From assembly GCF_014205255.1 (NCBI RefSeq), contig NZ_JACHNE010000001.1:3348001-3412000 (forward strand): a stretch of DNA of 64,000 nucleotides, written 5' to 3'. Source of the DNA: Streptomyces caelestis. GTDB taxonomy: Bacteria > Actinomycetota > Actinomycetes > Streptomycetales > Streptomycetaceae. Positions within the stretch are counted from its first letter, which is position 1. Each line of letters begins with the position of its first letter. Of the stretch, positions 17,595 to 26,088 are shown piece by piece. The notes below the pieces were generated by a model that was given only the letters and a program-made list of their open reading frames with translations, did not search any database and was not told the DNA's origin. A program made the translations under genes and the position numbers.

Positions 17595-17840
17595 CTATTC
17601 CGCGAGCGCGAAAGCGGGCCATTCCGTCGCACGGATCCACCGCCGGGCGAGGTCCTTTTCCAGCACGCTCATGGCCGTGATGAAATCGCGCAGCACCGGC
17701 TCGGTCACCTGGAGCGCGACCGGGCAACCGCCCTTGGTGAGCGTGCCGTTGACGGTGGCCGACGAGTGCGCTGGAGCGGGAATGTAGGTGTAGGGGCCGA
17801 GCGTTACCGCCCAACCGTTTTTCCTGGTCGCCTCGGTCAT
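17595..17840 (-). CDS. Small conserved-looking protein, unknown function
   Basis: 81 residues, soluble, starting TEATRKNGWAVTLGPYTYIP and ending RWIRATEWPAFALAE, with no signal peptide or known motif. The ATG at 17840 is favoured over an earlier frame extension because codon bias begins there, although the ribosome site is weak. It is directly upstream of the DUF2637-like gene (12-base gap) and divergent from the MFS gene. The AT-richer promoter region 17890-17990 lies between the two. Confidence 0.6.
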   Translation of the reverse strand: MTEATRKNGWAVTLGPYTYIPAPAHSSATVNGTLTKGGCPVALQVTEPVLRDFITAMSVLEKDLARRWIRATEWPAFALAE

Positions 17841-18056
17841 GTACCGACTAACCGTCGGCCCACTTCGGCGGATGCGCGGCAAACGGGTGAAGGATTTCCC
17901 GGTTGAGCATCTTTTCTATGCGCCATTAAAGACTCTCCATATCTCTGTATGAAGAACGAGCAGCGAATATTTCCCGCCCGTCCTACAACCCAGGTGCGTG
18001 ATTCCGTACGGAACAGGTGTTGGACCGCCCGGTCACCTCCGGGCGACGGTGGGCGC

Positions 18057-19265
18057 ATGCCGCAACTCACCCCGTACCGCCGCCTCTTCGCGCTGCCCGG
18101 CGCCCGCGCCTTCACAGCCGGGAATCTGATAGCCCGCCTCCCGATGGGCATGTTCAGCGTCAGCGCCGTCGTGATGATCGCCGGGACGCGGGGCTCGTAC
18201 GCCCTCGCCGGTGCCGTCACGGCGACGGGGCTCGCGGCGACCGCGGTGGTCGCGCCGTGGACCGCGCGGCTCGTCGACCGGCACGGCCAGGCCCGGGCGG
18301 CCCTGCCCGCCACGGTGATCGCCGTCCTCGGCTCACTCGCGCTGCTGCTGTGCGTGCGCCACGACGCCCCCGACTGGACCCTGTTCGCCTCCTACGCCGC
18401 CACGGCCACGACCCCCAACACCGGCGGCATGTCCCGGGCCCGTTGGGCGTATCTGCTGGCCGGTGACGCCAAGGCGCTGCACACCGCCAACTCCTTCGAG
18501 CAGGCCGCGGACGAGCTGTGCTTCATGCTGGGCCCGGTGCTCGCGGCCTTCCTGTGCGGGGCGCTCTTCCCGGAGGCGGGCACGCTCGTCGGCGCGGTGC
18601 TGCTGCTGACGGGCATGCTCCTGTTCACCATCCGGCGTGAGACGGAGCCGCCGGTCCACGCGCGCACACCCGCGAAGGCGCCGCTGCGCGCCCCCGGCAT
18701 GCCCCCGCTGCTCGCGGTCTGCCTGGCGATGGGCGCGGTGTTCGGCTCGACGGAGGTCGTCACGCTGGCGTTCGCGGACGCGCGGGGGCACGGGTCGGCG
18801 GCCGGTGCCGTGCTCGCGCTGCAGGCGGCGGGCTCATGCGCGGCGGGCCTGCTGTACGGCGTCGCGAAGCCCGCCGGGCCGGCCGCGTCCCGCCTGCCGT
18901 GGTGTGTGGCCGCGATGACCGCGCTGCTGACCCTGCCCCTGCTCGCGGCCGCCCTCACCGGTTCGCTCCCGCTCCTGGCGGGCGCGCTGCTGATCGCCGG
19001 GATGGCGACGGCCCCGACGATGGTCACCACCATGACACTCGTCCAGCAGCGCACTCCCGACGGCCGGCTGAACGAGGGCATGACCCTGGCGGTGACCGGC
19101 CTGCTCGGCGGCATCGCCTGCGGCAGCGCGTTCGGCGGCTGGACGGTGGAGCAGGTGTCGGCGACGGCGGGATACGGCATCCCGGTGACGGCGGCGGCCG
19201 TGGCCCTGGTGTTGTCCCTGTGCGGTGCGTCGAATCGCTTCACTGATCTCCGCACACCCCATTGA
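18057..19265 (+). CDS. MFS transporter, putative drug or metabolite exporter
   Basis: 402-residue polytopic protein with about 11-12 spans (NLIARLPMGMFSVSAVVMIAG, LAGAVTATGLAATAVVAPWTARLVDRHG and others). The loop ARLVDRHGQARA corresponds to the MFS loop 2-3 motif. The central loop contains the basic RRETEPPVHARTP. The ATG at 18057 follows GGTGGG. No substrate can be inferred; relatives are annotated as generic efflux proteins. It ends just upstream of the palindromic operator for the following locus. Confidence 0.83.
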   Translation: MPQLTPYRRLFALPGARAFTAGNLIARLPMGMFSVSAVVMIAGTRGSYALAGAVTATGLAATAVVAPWTARLVDRHGQARAALPATVIAVLGSLALLLCVRHDAPDWTLFASYAATATTPNTGGMSRARWAYLLAGDAKALHTANSFEQAADELCFMLGPVLAAFLCGALFPEAGTLVGAVLLLTGMLLFTIRRETEPPVHARTPAKAPLRAPGMPPLLAVCLAMGAVFGSTEVVTLAFADARGHGSAAGAVLALQAAGSCAAGLLYGVAKPAGPAASRLPWCVAAMTALLTLPLLAAALTGSLPLLAGALLIAGMATAPTMVTTMTLVQQRTPDGRLNEGMTLAVTGLLGGIACGSAFGGWTVEQVSATAGYGIPVTAAAVALVLSLCGASNRFTDLRTPH

Positions 19266-19296
19266 CGCCCTCATGCACCCCACATACGTTCGTTCG

Positions 19297-19310
19297 TCGA
19301 AGCGCTTCGA
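19297..19310. promoter_or_regulatory. Palindromic operator, LacI-family type
   Basis: TCGAAGCGCTTCGA, a perfect 14-base palindrome centred on the CGCG-flanked core typical of LacI/GalR sites in Streptomyces sugar operons. It is 45 bases upstream of the truncated gene and about 275 upstream of the LacI gene, so it is the likely autoregulatory site. Confidence 0.7.
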
Positions 19311-19355
19311 CGTCACGTGCCGGCCCTTGCCGGGCACGGGAAGAAGGACCCCCAC

Positions 19356-19586
19356 ATGAAGTTCACCGACGGCTACTGGGTGACGCTGCGGGCGTACGGC
19401 CTGCGGCCCGGCGACGAGACGACGGTACGCGTAGGGGACGTGACCTTCACGGTCGTACGCGAAGGGGACACGCTGCGGGCGGCCCGCTGCGATCCGGCGG
19501 CACCCTGGACGCTCGCCGCCGCCGGCCACGAGGTACAGGCACCGGCCGGAACGGGCTTGCTGACGCTGGGGCTGGAGCCGGCCTGA
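19356..19586 (+). pseudogene. Internally deleted relic of a GH31 alpha-xylosidase gene
   Basis: 76 codons without interruption. The first eight residues, MKFTDGYW, are the characteristic start of GH31 alpha-xylosidases (YicI-type, normally about 700-770 residues). The remaining 68 residues (LRAYGLRPGDETTVRVGDV to TGLLTLGLEP) look like the C-terminal beta-sandwich end of such enzymes. The simplest reading is one in-frame deletion of about 2 kb joining start to end. It keeps the operator upstream and overlaps the LacI start (TGATG). No catalytic residues remain. The alternative is a small protein with chance similarity; the C-terminal match is from memory, not alignment. Confidence 0.55.
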
Positions 19587-20557
19587 TGGTCAGGATCACG
19601 GACGTGGCACGACGGGCCGGGGTCTCCCCCAGCACCGTGTCGTACGCGCTGAGCGGCAAGCGCCCGATCTCGGCGGAGACCCGGCGCAGGGTCGAAGCGG
19701 CCGCCCGGGAGCTGGGCTACCGCCCGCAGTCGGGCGCACGCGCGCACGACAGGCCGAAGGTCCTGGCCCTGGCGGCTCCGCTGCGCACCGGCGTCCACGT
19801 CCCGGCGATGATGCGTGTGACGCAGTCGGTGGTGACAGCGGCACGCTCGTACGACCACGACGTCCTGCTCCTCACCCACGAGGAGGGCCTGACCCGCGTC
19901 GGGGAGCCGGCACCGGCGGACGCGTTACTGGTCATGGACGTCGGCATGCACGACCCACGCCTCCCCGTGCTCCGCTCCCTGGACCGCCCCTCCGTCCTGC
20001 TCGGCCTCCCCGCCGACCCGCACGGTTTGACCTGCGTGGACCTGGACTACCGGGCGGCAGGCGAGGCGTGCGTGCACCACCTGGCCCGCCTCGGCCACCG
20101 GACAGTGGCCCTCGTCGGCTCGCCACCAGAGGTCTACCTGCGCAGGACCACCTCGGCCCACCGCCTGGTCGAGGGCTTCACGGCCGCAGCCGACCACCAC
20201 GGGCTTGCTTCGTCGGTGCACCCCGCTGTGTCGGCCCCGGCCGAGGCCCGCCACCTCGCGGACCGGCTGCTGCGCGAACACCCCGCCCTGACGGCCGTGG
20301 TGGTCCACAACGCGTCCCTCCTCGACCCCCTGATCACGGCCTTCCAGCAGCTCGGCCTACGCGTCCCCGAGGACCTGTCGATCACGGCCGTCTGCCCCGA
20401 CGACCCTGCGACGACCACGTCGGTCGCCCTGCCGGCCACGGAGCTGGGCACCCGTGCGGTGGAACTGCTGATGGAAAAACGACGCGGCACGCCCGTGCCG
20501 GAGGTGACACTGCTGCCGTCACGGCTGACGGAGCGGGCGAGTACGAACCACGCATGA
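19586..20557 (+). CDS. LacI-family transcriptional regulator
   Basis: 323 residues. The helix-turn-helix and hinge helix are at the N-terminus (ITDVARRAGVSPSTVSYALSGK, RRRVEAAARELGYRP), followed by a periplasmic-binding-protein fold with LDYRAAGEACVHHLARLGHR and the C-terminal CPDDPATTTSVALPATELG typical of sugar-responsive repressors. The ATG overlaps the stop of the truncated GH31-like gene, so it was coupled to a xyloside/glucoside gene. It probably binds the palindrome at 19297. With the enzyme gene gone, it may control only itself or act on a distant target. Confidence 0.88.
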   Translation: MVRITDVARRAGVSPSTVSYALSGKRPISAETRRRVEAAARELGYRPQSGARAHDRPKVLALAAPLRTGVHVPAMMRVTQSVVTAARSYDHDVLLLTHEEGLTRVGEPAPADALLVMDVGMHDPRLPVLRSLDRPSVLLGLPADPHGLTCVDLDYRAAGEACVHHLARLGHRTVALVGSPPEVYLRRTTSAHRLVEGFTAAADHHGLASSVHPAVSAPAEARHLADRLLREHPALTAVVVHNASLLDPLITAFQQLGLRVPEDLSITAVCPDDPATTTSVALPATELGTRAVELLMEKRRGTPVPEVTLLPSRLTERASTNHA

Positions 20558-20593
20558 CACAGGCCCCGTCGCTCATGAGCGACGGGGCCTGTG
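20558..20593. terminator. Bidirectional terminator hairpin between lacI and ssrA
   Basis: Perfect 16-base inverted repeat (CACAGGCCCCGTCGCT) with a 4-base CATG loop. It starts within a base of the LacI stop and lies just beyond the 3' end of the convergent tmRNA gene, so it can end transcription from both sides. There is no T-tract, as is common in Streptomyces. Confidence 0.85.
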
Positions 20594-20608
20594 CCCACAT
20601 GGGATGAG

Positions 20609-21009
20609 TGGAGATGGCGGGAATCGAACCCGCGTCCAACGGTGTGGAAACAGGGCTTCTCCGTGTGCAGTCGGCTGTGCTTTTCTCGGCCCCGGAGATC
20701 ACGCCGACAAGTCTCCGACGGGCCCAGTCACTGTGTGGTTTCCCTCTTCACCCCGTGACCGGGATCAAGGTTTAGTTCCCTAAATGATGCCAGGATCCGG
20801 GTCGGGAACACTCCCGGGCTGACACTCCCTTAAGTAGGGGAGCCGCTGCTCGCTACCTGAAGATCAGGCAGCGAGGGCGAGCTCGCCCTGGGAGATGGAT
20901 CGCTTGGAATTGGCGATTATTTTTTTCGGCCTGTGGTTTACGAGATCATGGCCGCTTCCTCGACACGCTTCCCCTGCTTCGACAGCCGCTGTCGAAACCG
21001 ATCATCCCC
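20609..21009 (-). ncRNA. ssrA: tmRNA (transfer-messenger RNA)
   Basis: About 401 nt. The 5' end GGGGATGATCGGTTTCGACAGC and the 3' end GGTTCGATTCCCGCCATCTCCA are diagnostic, and the acceptor arms pair (GGGGATG with CATCTCC). CCA does not appear to be encoded. The tag frame runs from resume codon GCC at 20914 to TGA at 20864 and reads ANSKRSISQGELALAA, ending in the ALAA proteolysis signal. Together with SmpB, coded 180 bases upstream on the same strand, it rescues stalled ribosomes. The tag differs from the ANTKRDSS...ALAA form I recall for S. coelicolor. Confidence 0.95.
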
Positions 21010-21188
21010 ATGTTGATTTTTCAATCCACGCCCCCGCGAGAGGGGCTCGCACCCGCTGTGGGGCGCAGGTGCCATCGTACGTGACCAACACCCGACGATG
21101 CCACCGTATTCCCCGCGGCCGCACTGCCGTGGTACCCCGTTCATCGCGGGCCATGCCCGGAGTGTTCCCGGCACCGGGCGGACAGCCC

Positions 21189-21668
21189 CTACGCCCGCTC
21201 CTTCCGGCGCACCGCCGAGATCACCCGCTCCGCCTCGCGCCGGTCCTGCTTCTCGCGGAGCGTCTGGCGCTTGTCGTACTCCTTCTTGCCCTTCGCCAGC
21301 GCGATCTCGACCTTGGCCCGGCCGTCCTTGAAGTACAGGGACAGGGGCACGATGGTGTGACCCGTCTCCTGCGACTTCGACTCCAGCTTGTCGATCTCCT
21401 CACGGTGCAGCAGCAGCTTCCGTTTCCGCCGCGCGCTGTGGTTGGTCCACGTGCCCTGGCTGTACTCCGGCACGTGGACGTTGTACAGCCACGCCTCGTG
21501 CCCGTCCATCTGCACGAAGCCGTCGACCAGCGACGCCCGTCCCTGGCGCAGCGACTTCACCTCGGTGCCGGTGAGGACCAGGCCGGCCTCGTAGGTGTCG
21601 ATGACGAGGTAGTCGTGCCGCGCCTTCTTGTTCTGCGCGATCAGCTTGCGCCCTTTTTCCTTAGCCAT
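21189..21668 (-). CDS. smpB: SsrA-binding protein SmpB
   Basis: 159-residue trans-translation protein. The conserved sequence is complete: [44 protein letters not shown], then the basic C-terminal tail ([23 protein letters not shown]) that enters the ribosomal mRNA path. It binds the tRNA-like part of tmRNA. The ATG at 21668 (MAKEKGRK) is the family start; an in-frame ATG four codons earlier is possible. It lies directly upstream of ssrA on the same strand. Confidence 0.96.
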   Translation of the reverse strand: MAKEKGRKLIAQNKKARHDYLVIDTYEAGLVLTGTEVKSLRQGRASLVDGFVQMDGHEAWLYNVHVPEYSQGTWTNHSARRKRKLLLHREEIDKLESKSQETGHTIVPLSLYFKDGRAKVEIALAKGKKEYDKRQTLREKQDRREAERVISAVRRKERA

Positions 21669-21714
21669 AGTGCCGCCCATTTTCGCACTACGGAGGGGGC
21701 CCGCGGGAAGTCGA

Positions 21715-22887
21715 TTACGACGAGGGACCTGCCAGACCGCGCAGTACGGTCTCGGCTCGCTGGAGGGCCCCTTCGTCGGACTCCAGGTCGGGCGTGATGC
21801 CCCGGCCGTCGACCGCGCGGCCGGAGGGGGTGCGGTAATGCCCGACGGTCAGCTCCGCGACGGAGCCGTCGGGCAGCCGGCTCGGCATCTGGACCGAGCC
21901 CTTGCCGAAGGTCCTGGATCCCACGACGAGCGCCCGCCCGCGGTCCTGAACGGCGCCGGTGAGAAGTTCGGCCGCGCTCATCGTCCCGCCGTCGACGAGC
22001 GCGACCAGCGGTCTCGTCGTGTCACCGCCGGGCTCGGCGTGCAGGGCGTGCTGCTCGCCGTCGACGCCGTACGTGGCGACCAGGCCGCCGTCGAGGAAGG
22101 CGGAGGCGGCGGTGACGGCCTCGGTGACCAGGCCGCCGGAGTTGCCGCGCAGGTCGAGGACGATCCCGCCGCCGGGCGGGGCCTGCCGGACGCCCTCGCG
22201 GACCTGGTCGCCGGAGCCCTTGGTGAAGCTGTCGACCCGGATGACGGTGACCGAGCCGGCGACTTTTCGAACGGCGACCGAGTCCGTGGACAGCTGGGCC
22301 CGGCGCAGGGTCTCGGTCCACGCGCGTGTGCCGCGCTCCAGGCCGAGGCGGACGGTGGTGCCGACGGGGGCGTCCGTGGCGTCCCCGCGCAGTAAGGAGA
22401 CCACCTCGGTGACCGGCCGTCCGTCGGTCTTCCGGCCGTCGACGCTGCGCAGCAGGTCGCCGGGGCGGATCCCGGCGGTGGCCGCGGGCGAGCCGGCGCG
22501 CACCTTCGTCACCTCGATACGGCCGTCGCGTTTGCTGCGCGCCCAGAGGCCGACGCCGGTGTACTGGCCGTCGAGGGATTCCTCGAACTCCTCGTACTCG
22601 CCCTGGGAGTAGACCGCGCCCCAGCGGTCCCCGCTGCGGCTGACGGCGCGCTTCGCGGCCTCCATCGGGGACTTGCCGTCGGCCATGGCCTCCTCGGCCG
22701 CCCTGGTGACGTCCGCGTGGTGTCCGGCCGGGATAGCCGAACGGGCCTCGTCCGGCGCGGACTTCCGCTCGGCCTGCGGGAGGGAACCCGTGGCCGCGCC
22801 GGCGACGAGCACGCTCGCGAACATCAAGGTCAGGGCGGCCCCGCGGCGGATGCGACGGGGCTGACAGAACGGGTCACGACCTGACAT
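21715..22887 (-). CDS. S41-family C-terminal processing peptidase, secreted or membrane-anchored
   Basis: 390 residues. An N-terminal signal/anchor ([23 protein letters not shown]) is followed by a helical region, a PDZ domain ([21 protein letters not shown] to GDLLRSVDG), and the S41 core: [33 protein letters not shown] with the nucleophile Ser of the T-M-S-A-A-E motif, and [11 protein letters not shown] containing the base Lys. It likely trims or degrades extracytoplasmic proteins. The ATG at 22887 is chosen because the signal peptide begins there. Its neighbours are smpB downstream and ftsX upstream, with a terminator between it and ftsX. Confidence 0.88.
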   Translation of the reverse strand: MSGRDPFCQPRRIRRGAALTLMFASVLVAGAATGSLPQAERKSAPDEARSAIPAGHHADVTRAAEEAMADGKSPMEAAKRAVSRSGDRWGAVYSQGEYEEFEESLDGQYTGVGLWARSKRDGRIEVTKVRAGSPAATAGIRPGDLLRSVDGRKTDGRPVTEVVSLLRGDATDAPVGTTVRLGLERGTRAWTETLRRAQLSTDSVAVRKVAGSVTVIRVDSFTKGSGDQVREGVRQAPPGGGIVLDLRGNSGGLVTEAVTAASAFLDGGLVATYGVDGEQHALHAEPGGDTTRPLVALVDGGTMSAAELLTGAVQDRGRALVVGSRTFGKGSVQMPSRLPDGSVAELTVGHYRTPSGRAVDGRGITPDLESDEGALQRAETVLRGLAGPSS

Positions 22888-22912
22888 GCCGGTGAGTCTA
22901 GGACAAGGGAAA

Positions 22913-22943
22913 GGGCCGTACGGCTTGTTGACCGCACGGCCCC
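22913..22943 (-). terminator. Terminator downstream of ftsX
   Basis: Inverted repeat GGGCCGTGCGG...CCGTACGGCCC on the minus strand, an 11-base stem fully paired through one G.U on that strand only, which supports termination of the leftward ftsEX transcript. It lies 13 bases after the ftsX stop. Confidence 0.75.
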
Positions 22944-22955
22944 TCTTGGTATGCG

Positions 22956-23873
22956 TCACACCTTCAAGTACTTGCGCAGCGCGAAGAACGCGGCCAACGC
23001 GGGCATCAGCAGGCTCGTGGCGAGGATGAGCGGCAGCTTCGTCAGGACGGCGTCCCAGCCGATGAAGTTGATCAGCGTCAGCTGGTCGGCCAGGGCCAGT
23101 CCGTGGTCGATGAGGAAGTACCGGGCGATCAGCAGGAAGGCGCACGCGAGCGTGCCGCCGATGAGCCCGGCGACCGCGGCCTCCATGATGAACGGCGCCT
23201 GGATGTAGAAGCCCGAGGCACCGACCAGGCGCATGATGCCGGTCTCGCGCCGGCGACTGAACGCCGAGACACGCACGGTGTTGACGATCAGCATCAGCGC
23301 GACGACCAGCATCAGCGCCATCACCGCGCGCGCGGCCCAGTTCATGCCGTTCAGCAGCTTGAAGAGGTTGTCCAGGATGCCCTTTTGGTCCTGGACGGAC
23401 TGCACGCCGTCCCGGCCGTTGAAGGCGGTGGCGATGACCTGGTACTTCTGCGGGTCCTTCAGCTTGATGCGGTACGACTCCTGCATCTGGTCCGGCGTGA
23501 GGGAGCTGGCCAGCGGGGAGTCGCCGAACTGCTCCTTGTAGTGCTTGTACGCCTGGTCCTGGGACTCGTACGTGACTGTCTGGACGACGCCCATCTTGTC
23601 GAGGTCGGTCTTGATCTGCTTCTTCTGGTCGTCCGTCACCGCGCCCTTGGCGCAGTTGGGGTCGGACTCGGCGTCGCTCTTGTTGCAGAGGAAGATCGAG
23701 ACGTTGACCTTGTCGTACCAGTAGCCCTTCATCGTGTTGACCTGGTCGCTCATCAGGAGCGACCCGCCGAACAGGGCGAGCGACAGGGCGACGGAGACGA
23801 CGACGGCGAAGGTCATCGTCAGATTGCGGCGGAGACCGACGCCGATCTCCGACAGGACGAACTGGGCGCGCAT
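22956..23873 (-). CDS. ftsX: Cell division ABC transporter-like permease FtsX
   Basis: 305 residues with the FtsX layout: short cytoplasmic N-terminus, span 1 (MTFAVVVSVALSLALFGGSLL), a large extracytoplasmic loop (about 40-170, with two Cys at CNKSDAESDPNC), then three spans (AVMALMLVVALMLIVNTV, PFIMEAAVAGLIGGTLACAFL, LILATSLLMPALAAFF). FtsEX couples ATP hydrolysis to activation of peptidoglycan hydrolases of the NlpC/P60 or RipC type. It follows ftsE by 40 bases in one operon. Confidence 0.96.
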   Translation of the reverse strand: MRAQFVLSEIGVGLRRNLTMTFAVVVSVALSLALFGGSLLMSDQVNTMKGYWYDKVNVSIFLCNKSDAESDPNCAKGAVTDDQKKQIKTDLDKMGVVQTVTYESQDQAYKHYKEQFGDSPLASSLTPDQMQESYRIKLKDPQKYQVIATAFNGRDGVQSVQDQKGILDNLFKLLNGMNWAARAVMALMLVVALMLIVNTVRVSAFSRRRETGIMRLVGASGFYIQAPFIMEAAVAGLIGGTLACAFLLIARYFLIDHGLALADQLTLINFIGWDAVLTKLPLILATSLLMPALAAFFALRKYLKV

Positions 23874-23913
23874 GGCGAGGGGTTATGCCTTTCCGTGACT
23901 CTCGGGTGCGGTC

Positions 23914-24603
23914 TCAGTGCTGGTAGCCGTAGACACCGCGGGCCTGGTCGCGGACGAGGCGGCCCTTCTCCAGTTCGATGACGCGCTTGCGCATCTGGTC
24001 CACGATGTTCTGGTCGTGCGTGGCCATCACCACGGTCGTGCCCGTCCGGTTGATGCGGTCGAGCAGCTTCATGATGCCGACGGAGGTCTGCGGGTCGAGG
24101 TTGCCGGTGGGCTCGTCGGCGATGAGCAGTTTGGGCCGGTTGACGAAGGCCCGCGCGATGGCGACGCGCTGCTGCTCACCACCGGACAGCTCACCGGGCA
24201 TCCGGTCCTCCTTGCCGCCGAGCCCGACGAGGTCGAGCACCTGCGGCACGGACTTGCGGATCTCACCGCGCGACTTGCCGATGACCTCCTGCGCGAAGGC
24301 GACGTTCTCGCCGACCGTCTTGTTCGGCAGCAGGCGGAAGTCCTGGAAGACCGTCCCGAGCTGGCGCCGCATCTGCGGCACCTTCCAGTTGGACAGGCGC
24401 GCGAGGTCCTTGCCCAGAACGTGCACCTGCCCGTGGCTGCACCGCTCCTCGCGGAGGATCAGCCGCAGGAAGGTGGACTTTCCGGAGCCGGAGGACCCCA
24501 CGAGGAAGACGAACTCGCCCTTCTCGACCTCCAGGGAGACATCCCTGAGGGCGGGGCGGGTCTGCTTGGGGTAGACCTTGGAGACGTTGTCGAATCGGAT
24601 CAC
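23914..24603 (-). CDS. ftsE: Cell division ATP-binding protein FtsE
   Basis: 229-residue ABC ATPase. Walker [10 protein letters not shown] is near residues 36-44, the signature [14 protein letters not shown] near 138-151, Walker [14 protein letters not shown] just after, and the H-loop in [14 protein letters not shown] 24603 is the start ([14 protein letters not shown]). It partners with FtsX, coded directly downstream. The upstream 220 bases separate it from the divergent zinc-ribbon gene and should contain both promoters, though I could not identify them. Confidence 0.96.
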   Translation of the reverse strand: MIRFDNVSKVYPKQTRPALRDVSLEVEKGEFVFLVGSSGSGKSTFLRLILREERCSHGQVHVLGKDLARLSNWKVPQMRRQLGTVFQDFRLLPNKTVGENVAFAQEVIGKSRGEIRKSVPQVLDLVGLGGKEDRMPGELSGGEQQRVAIARAFVNRPKLLIADEPTGNLDPQTSVGIMKLLDRINRTGTTVVMATHDQNIVDQMRKRVIELEKGRLVRDQARGVYGYQH

Positions 24604-24823
24604 GGATGCACCACGGGTAGCCGGGGGTAGATGAGCGTGACCATACGCGAACCGGGCAGGGCACCGCAGTCACCGGTCGGGGTTGCGCAGTGGATATGCC
24701 GTTTTGTACGCCTCTCTGCCAGCGACCCGCGCGCCCTCCGGAGGAACCTGGCACAGTGGAGAGGGAACGTTCGCACCGCCGCGAGCGTTACACACAAGGA
24801 ACCGGCGCAAGGAGGGCGAGCGC

Positions 24824-25015
24824 ATGACGTACGACCGGCTGGTGTGCGCGAACTGCGCGGCGCCCGTGAGCGAGGGCCGGTGCCCAGTGTGCCGTGCGAA
24901 CCGCGAGCGGCTGCAGCAGGAGAACTTCCTCTCGGGCGTGAACCCGATGGCGCTGATCGCACTGCTGGCCGTGCTGATCGCCGCGGTGGCGCTGCTGGCG
25001 CACCAGACCGCCTAG
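24824..25015 (+). CDS. Small zinc-ribbon membrane protein
   Basis: 63 residues. Two CxxC pairs (CANC and CPVC, 11 residues apart) form a zinc ribbon at the N-terminus, followed by a single membrane span (ALIALLAVLIAAVALLA). GGAGGG stands eight bases before the ATG. It is conserved beside ftsEX in Streptomyces as far as I recall. Function unknown. It is transcribed divergently from ftsE and ends at a strong hairpin. Confidence 0.8.
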   Translation: MTYDRLVCANCAAPVSEGRCPVCRANRERLQQENFLSGVNPMALIALLAVLIAAVALLAHQTA

Positions 25016-25060
25016 CGGCGTAAGCAGCGGCAGCGGTCCGACAGCACCCGAAGACACGGC

Positions 25061-25093
25061 CGAGGGCCCGGAGCGTTTCGCTCCGGGCCCTCG
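25061..25093. terminator. Bidirectional terminator hairpin
   Basis: Perfect 15-base inverted repeat CGAGGGCCCGGAGCG with a TTT loop, between the convergent zinc-ribbon gene and the LAETG surface protein gene. It serves both. Confidence 0.85.
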
Positions 25094-25134
25094 GCGTTGC
25101 GCTGTGCCTACCGTCCGTACGGACGCGGCTACCG

Positions 25135-25797
25135 TCAGGCGGCAGCCCCGCCGCGGCCGCCCACGAGGCGCGGCAGGACGCGGAAGCCGACACCGCCGGC
25201 GATCATCGTGGCGGCGCCGATCACCAGGAAGGTGGTCTGCGCGGCGCCCGTCTCGGCGAGCTCCTGGCCGTTGCCCTGGGCCTGCGGCGCCGCCGGGGTG
25301 GCGCCGGAGCCGGTGTCGGTGAGGGACGAGGAGCCCTCCTGCTGCGGGGCGGTGCCGCCGTCGGGGTCGGCGATGTTGCCGCCGCCGTTGTTGCCACCGT
25401 TGCCGTTGCCGCCACCGTTGCCGTTGCCGCCACCGTTGCCGTTGCCGCCGCCGTTGCCGTTGCCGTTCCCGTTGCCTGGGTCGGTCGGCTGGGCCGTCGG
25501 GTCCTCGGTCGGCTCGGTGGGCTCGTCCGTGGGCTCGGTCGGCTCGTCGGTGGGCTCCTCGGTCGACGGCGGGTCGGTCGGGAGGTCGGTCGGCGGGTCC
25601 GTGGGGAGCTCGGTCGGAACCGGCGGGGTGGTCGGCGGCTCGGTCGGGACCGGCGACTCGTCGGCGCACAGGATGCCGAGCAGGCAGTTCTCGGTCTCCG
25701 CGGCGGATGCGGCACCGGCGGCGGTCAGCGAGGCACCAGCGGCGATCACGGCGCCGGCCGCTATCCGCGCGACACGGATCCGCGTCTTCTTCGTCAT
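25135..25797 (-). CDS. Secreted LAETG surface protein with Pro-Thr and Asn-Gly repeats (sortase E substrate)
   Basis: 220 residues: a Sec signal peptide (KKTRIRVARIAAGAVIAAG to AGAASA), a short Cys-containing segment (ENCLLGILCADE), a long PTEPPTD-type region, an (NGNGGG)n region of about 30 residues, then LAETG followed by a hydrophobic helix (TTFLVIGAATMIAGGVGF) and a basic end (RLVGGRGG). LAxTG is recognised by class E sortases of high-GC actinobacteria, so it should be covalently anchored to the wall. The repeats suggest a stalk without a binding head. The ATG is preceded by GGGGTAG. Confidence 0.85.
   Translation of the reverse strand: MTKKTRIRVARIAAGAVIAAGASLTAAGAASAAETENCLLGILCADESPVPTEPPTTPPVPTELPTDPPTDLPTDPPSTEEPTDEPTEPTDEPTEPTEDPTAQPTDPGNGNGNGNGGGNGNGGGNGNGGGNGNGGNNGGGNIADPDGGTAPQQEGSSSLTDTGSGATPAAPQAQGNGQELAETGAAQTTFLVIGAATMIAGGVGFRVLPRLVGGRGGAAA
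25391..25480. repeat. 18-bp tandem repeats coding Asn-Gly stalk
   Basis: About four to five near-identical units of GCCACCGTTGCCGTTGCC (plus-strand reading), which code (NGNGGG)n in the surface protein. Copy number is likely to vary. Confidence 0.7.
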
Positions 25798-26040
25798 GTG
25801 GTTGCTACCCCCAGTAGCTCATCAGTCATTAGGCAGCGTTTGGAGCTGTGCTCGACGGGGGTAGCTGCGGTGAGAGCCCCCCGGTTCACATGCGCCCCAG
25901 TAGACACGCATGCCGCGCTTTACCCTTCCCATTTTTCAAAGACACGTCAAGGGCGTTTGCGGGTGCCATGTCCAAGTACGGGGGCAATGCCGGGAGTCTG
26001 ACTCTGTGAGTGTGATGTAAAACCCAGACATGCGGGCACA

Positions 26041-26081
26041 GATAAGGCAACTGCCGCTCTGACGTCGGCAGTTGCCTTATC
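26041..26081 (-). terminator. Terminator downstream of prfB
   Basis: Perfect 16-base inverted repeat (GATAAGGCAACTGCCG) with a 9-base loop, ending eight bases beyond the prfB stop codon. The bases between it and the surface-protein gene start (25798-26040) hold no gene. Confidence 0.85.
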
Positions 26082-26088
26082 GACAAAC

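Noticed and set aside
20609..20640. tRNA-like T-arm and acceptor end, initially suggesting a tRNA gene
   Set aside because: It is the 3' tRNA-like end of tmRNA; the matching 5' end is about 400 bases away and no anticodon arm is present.
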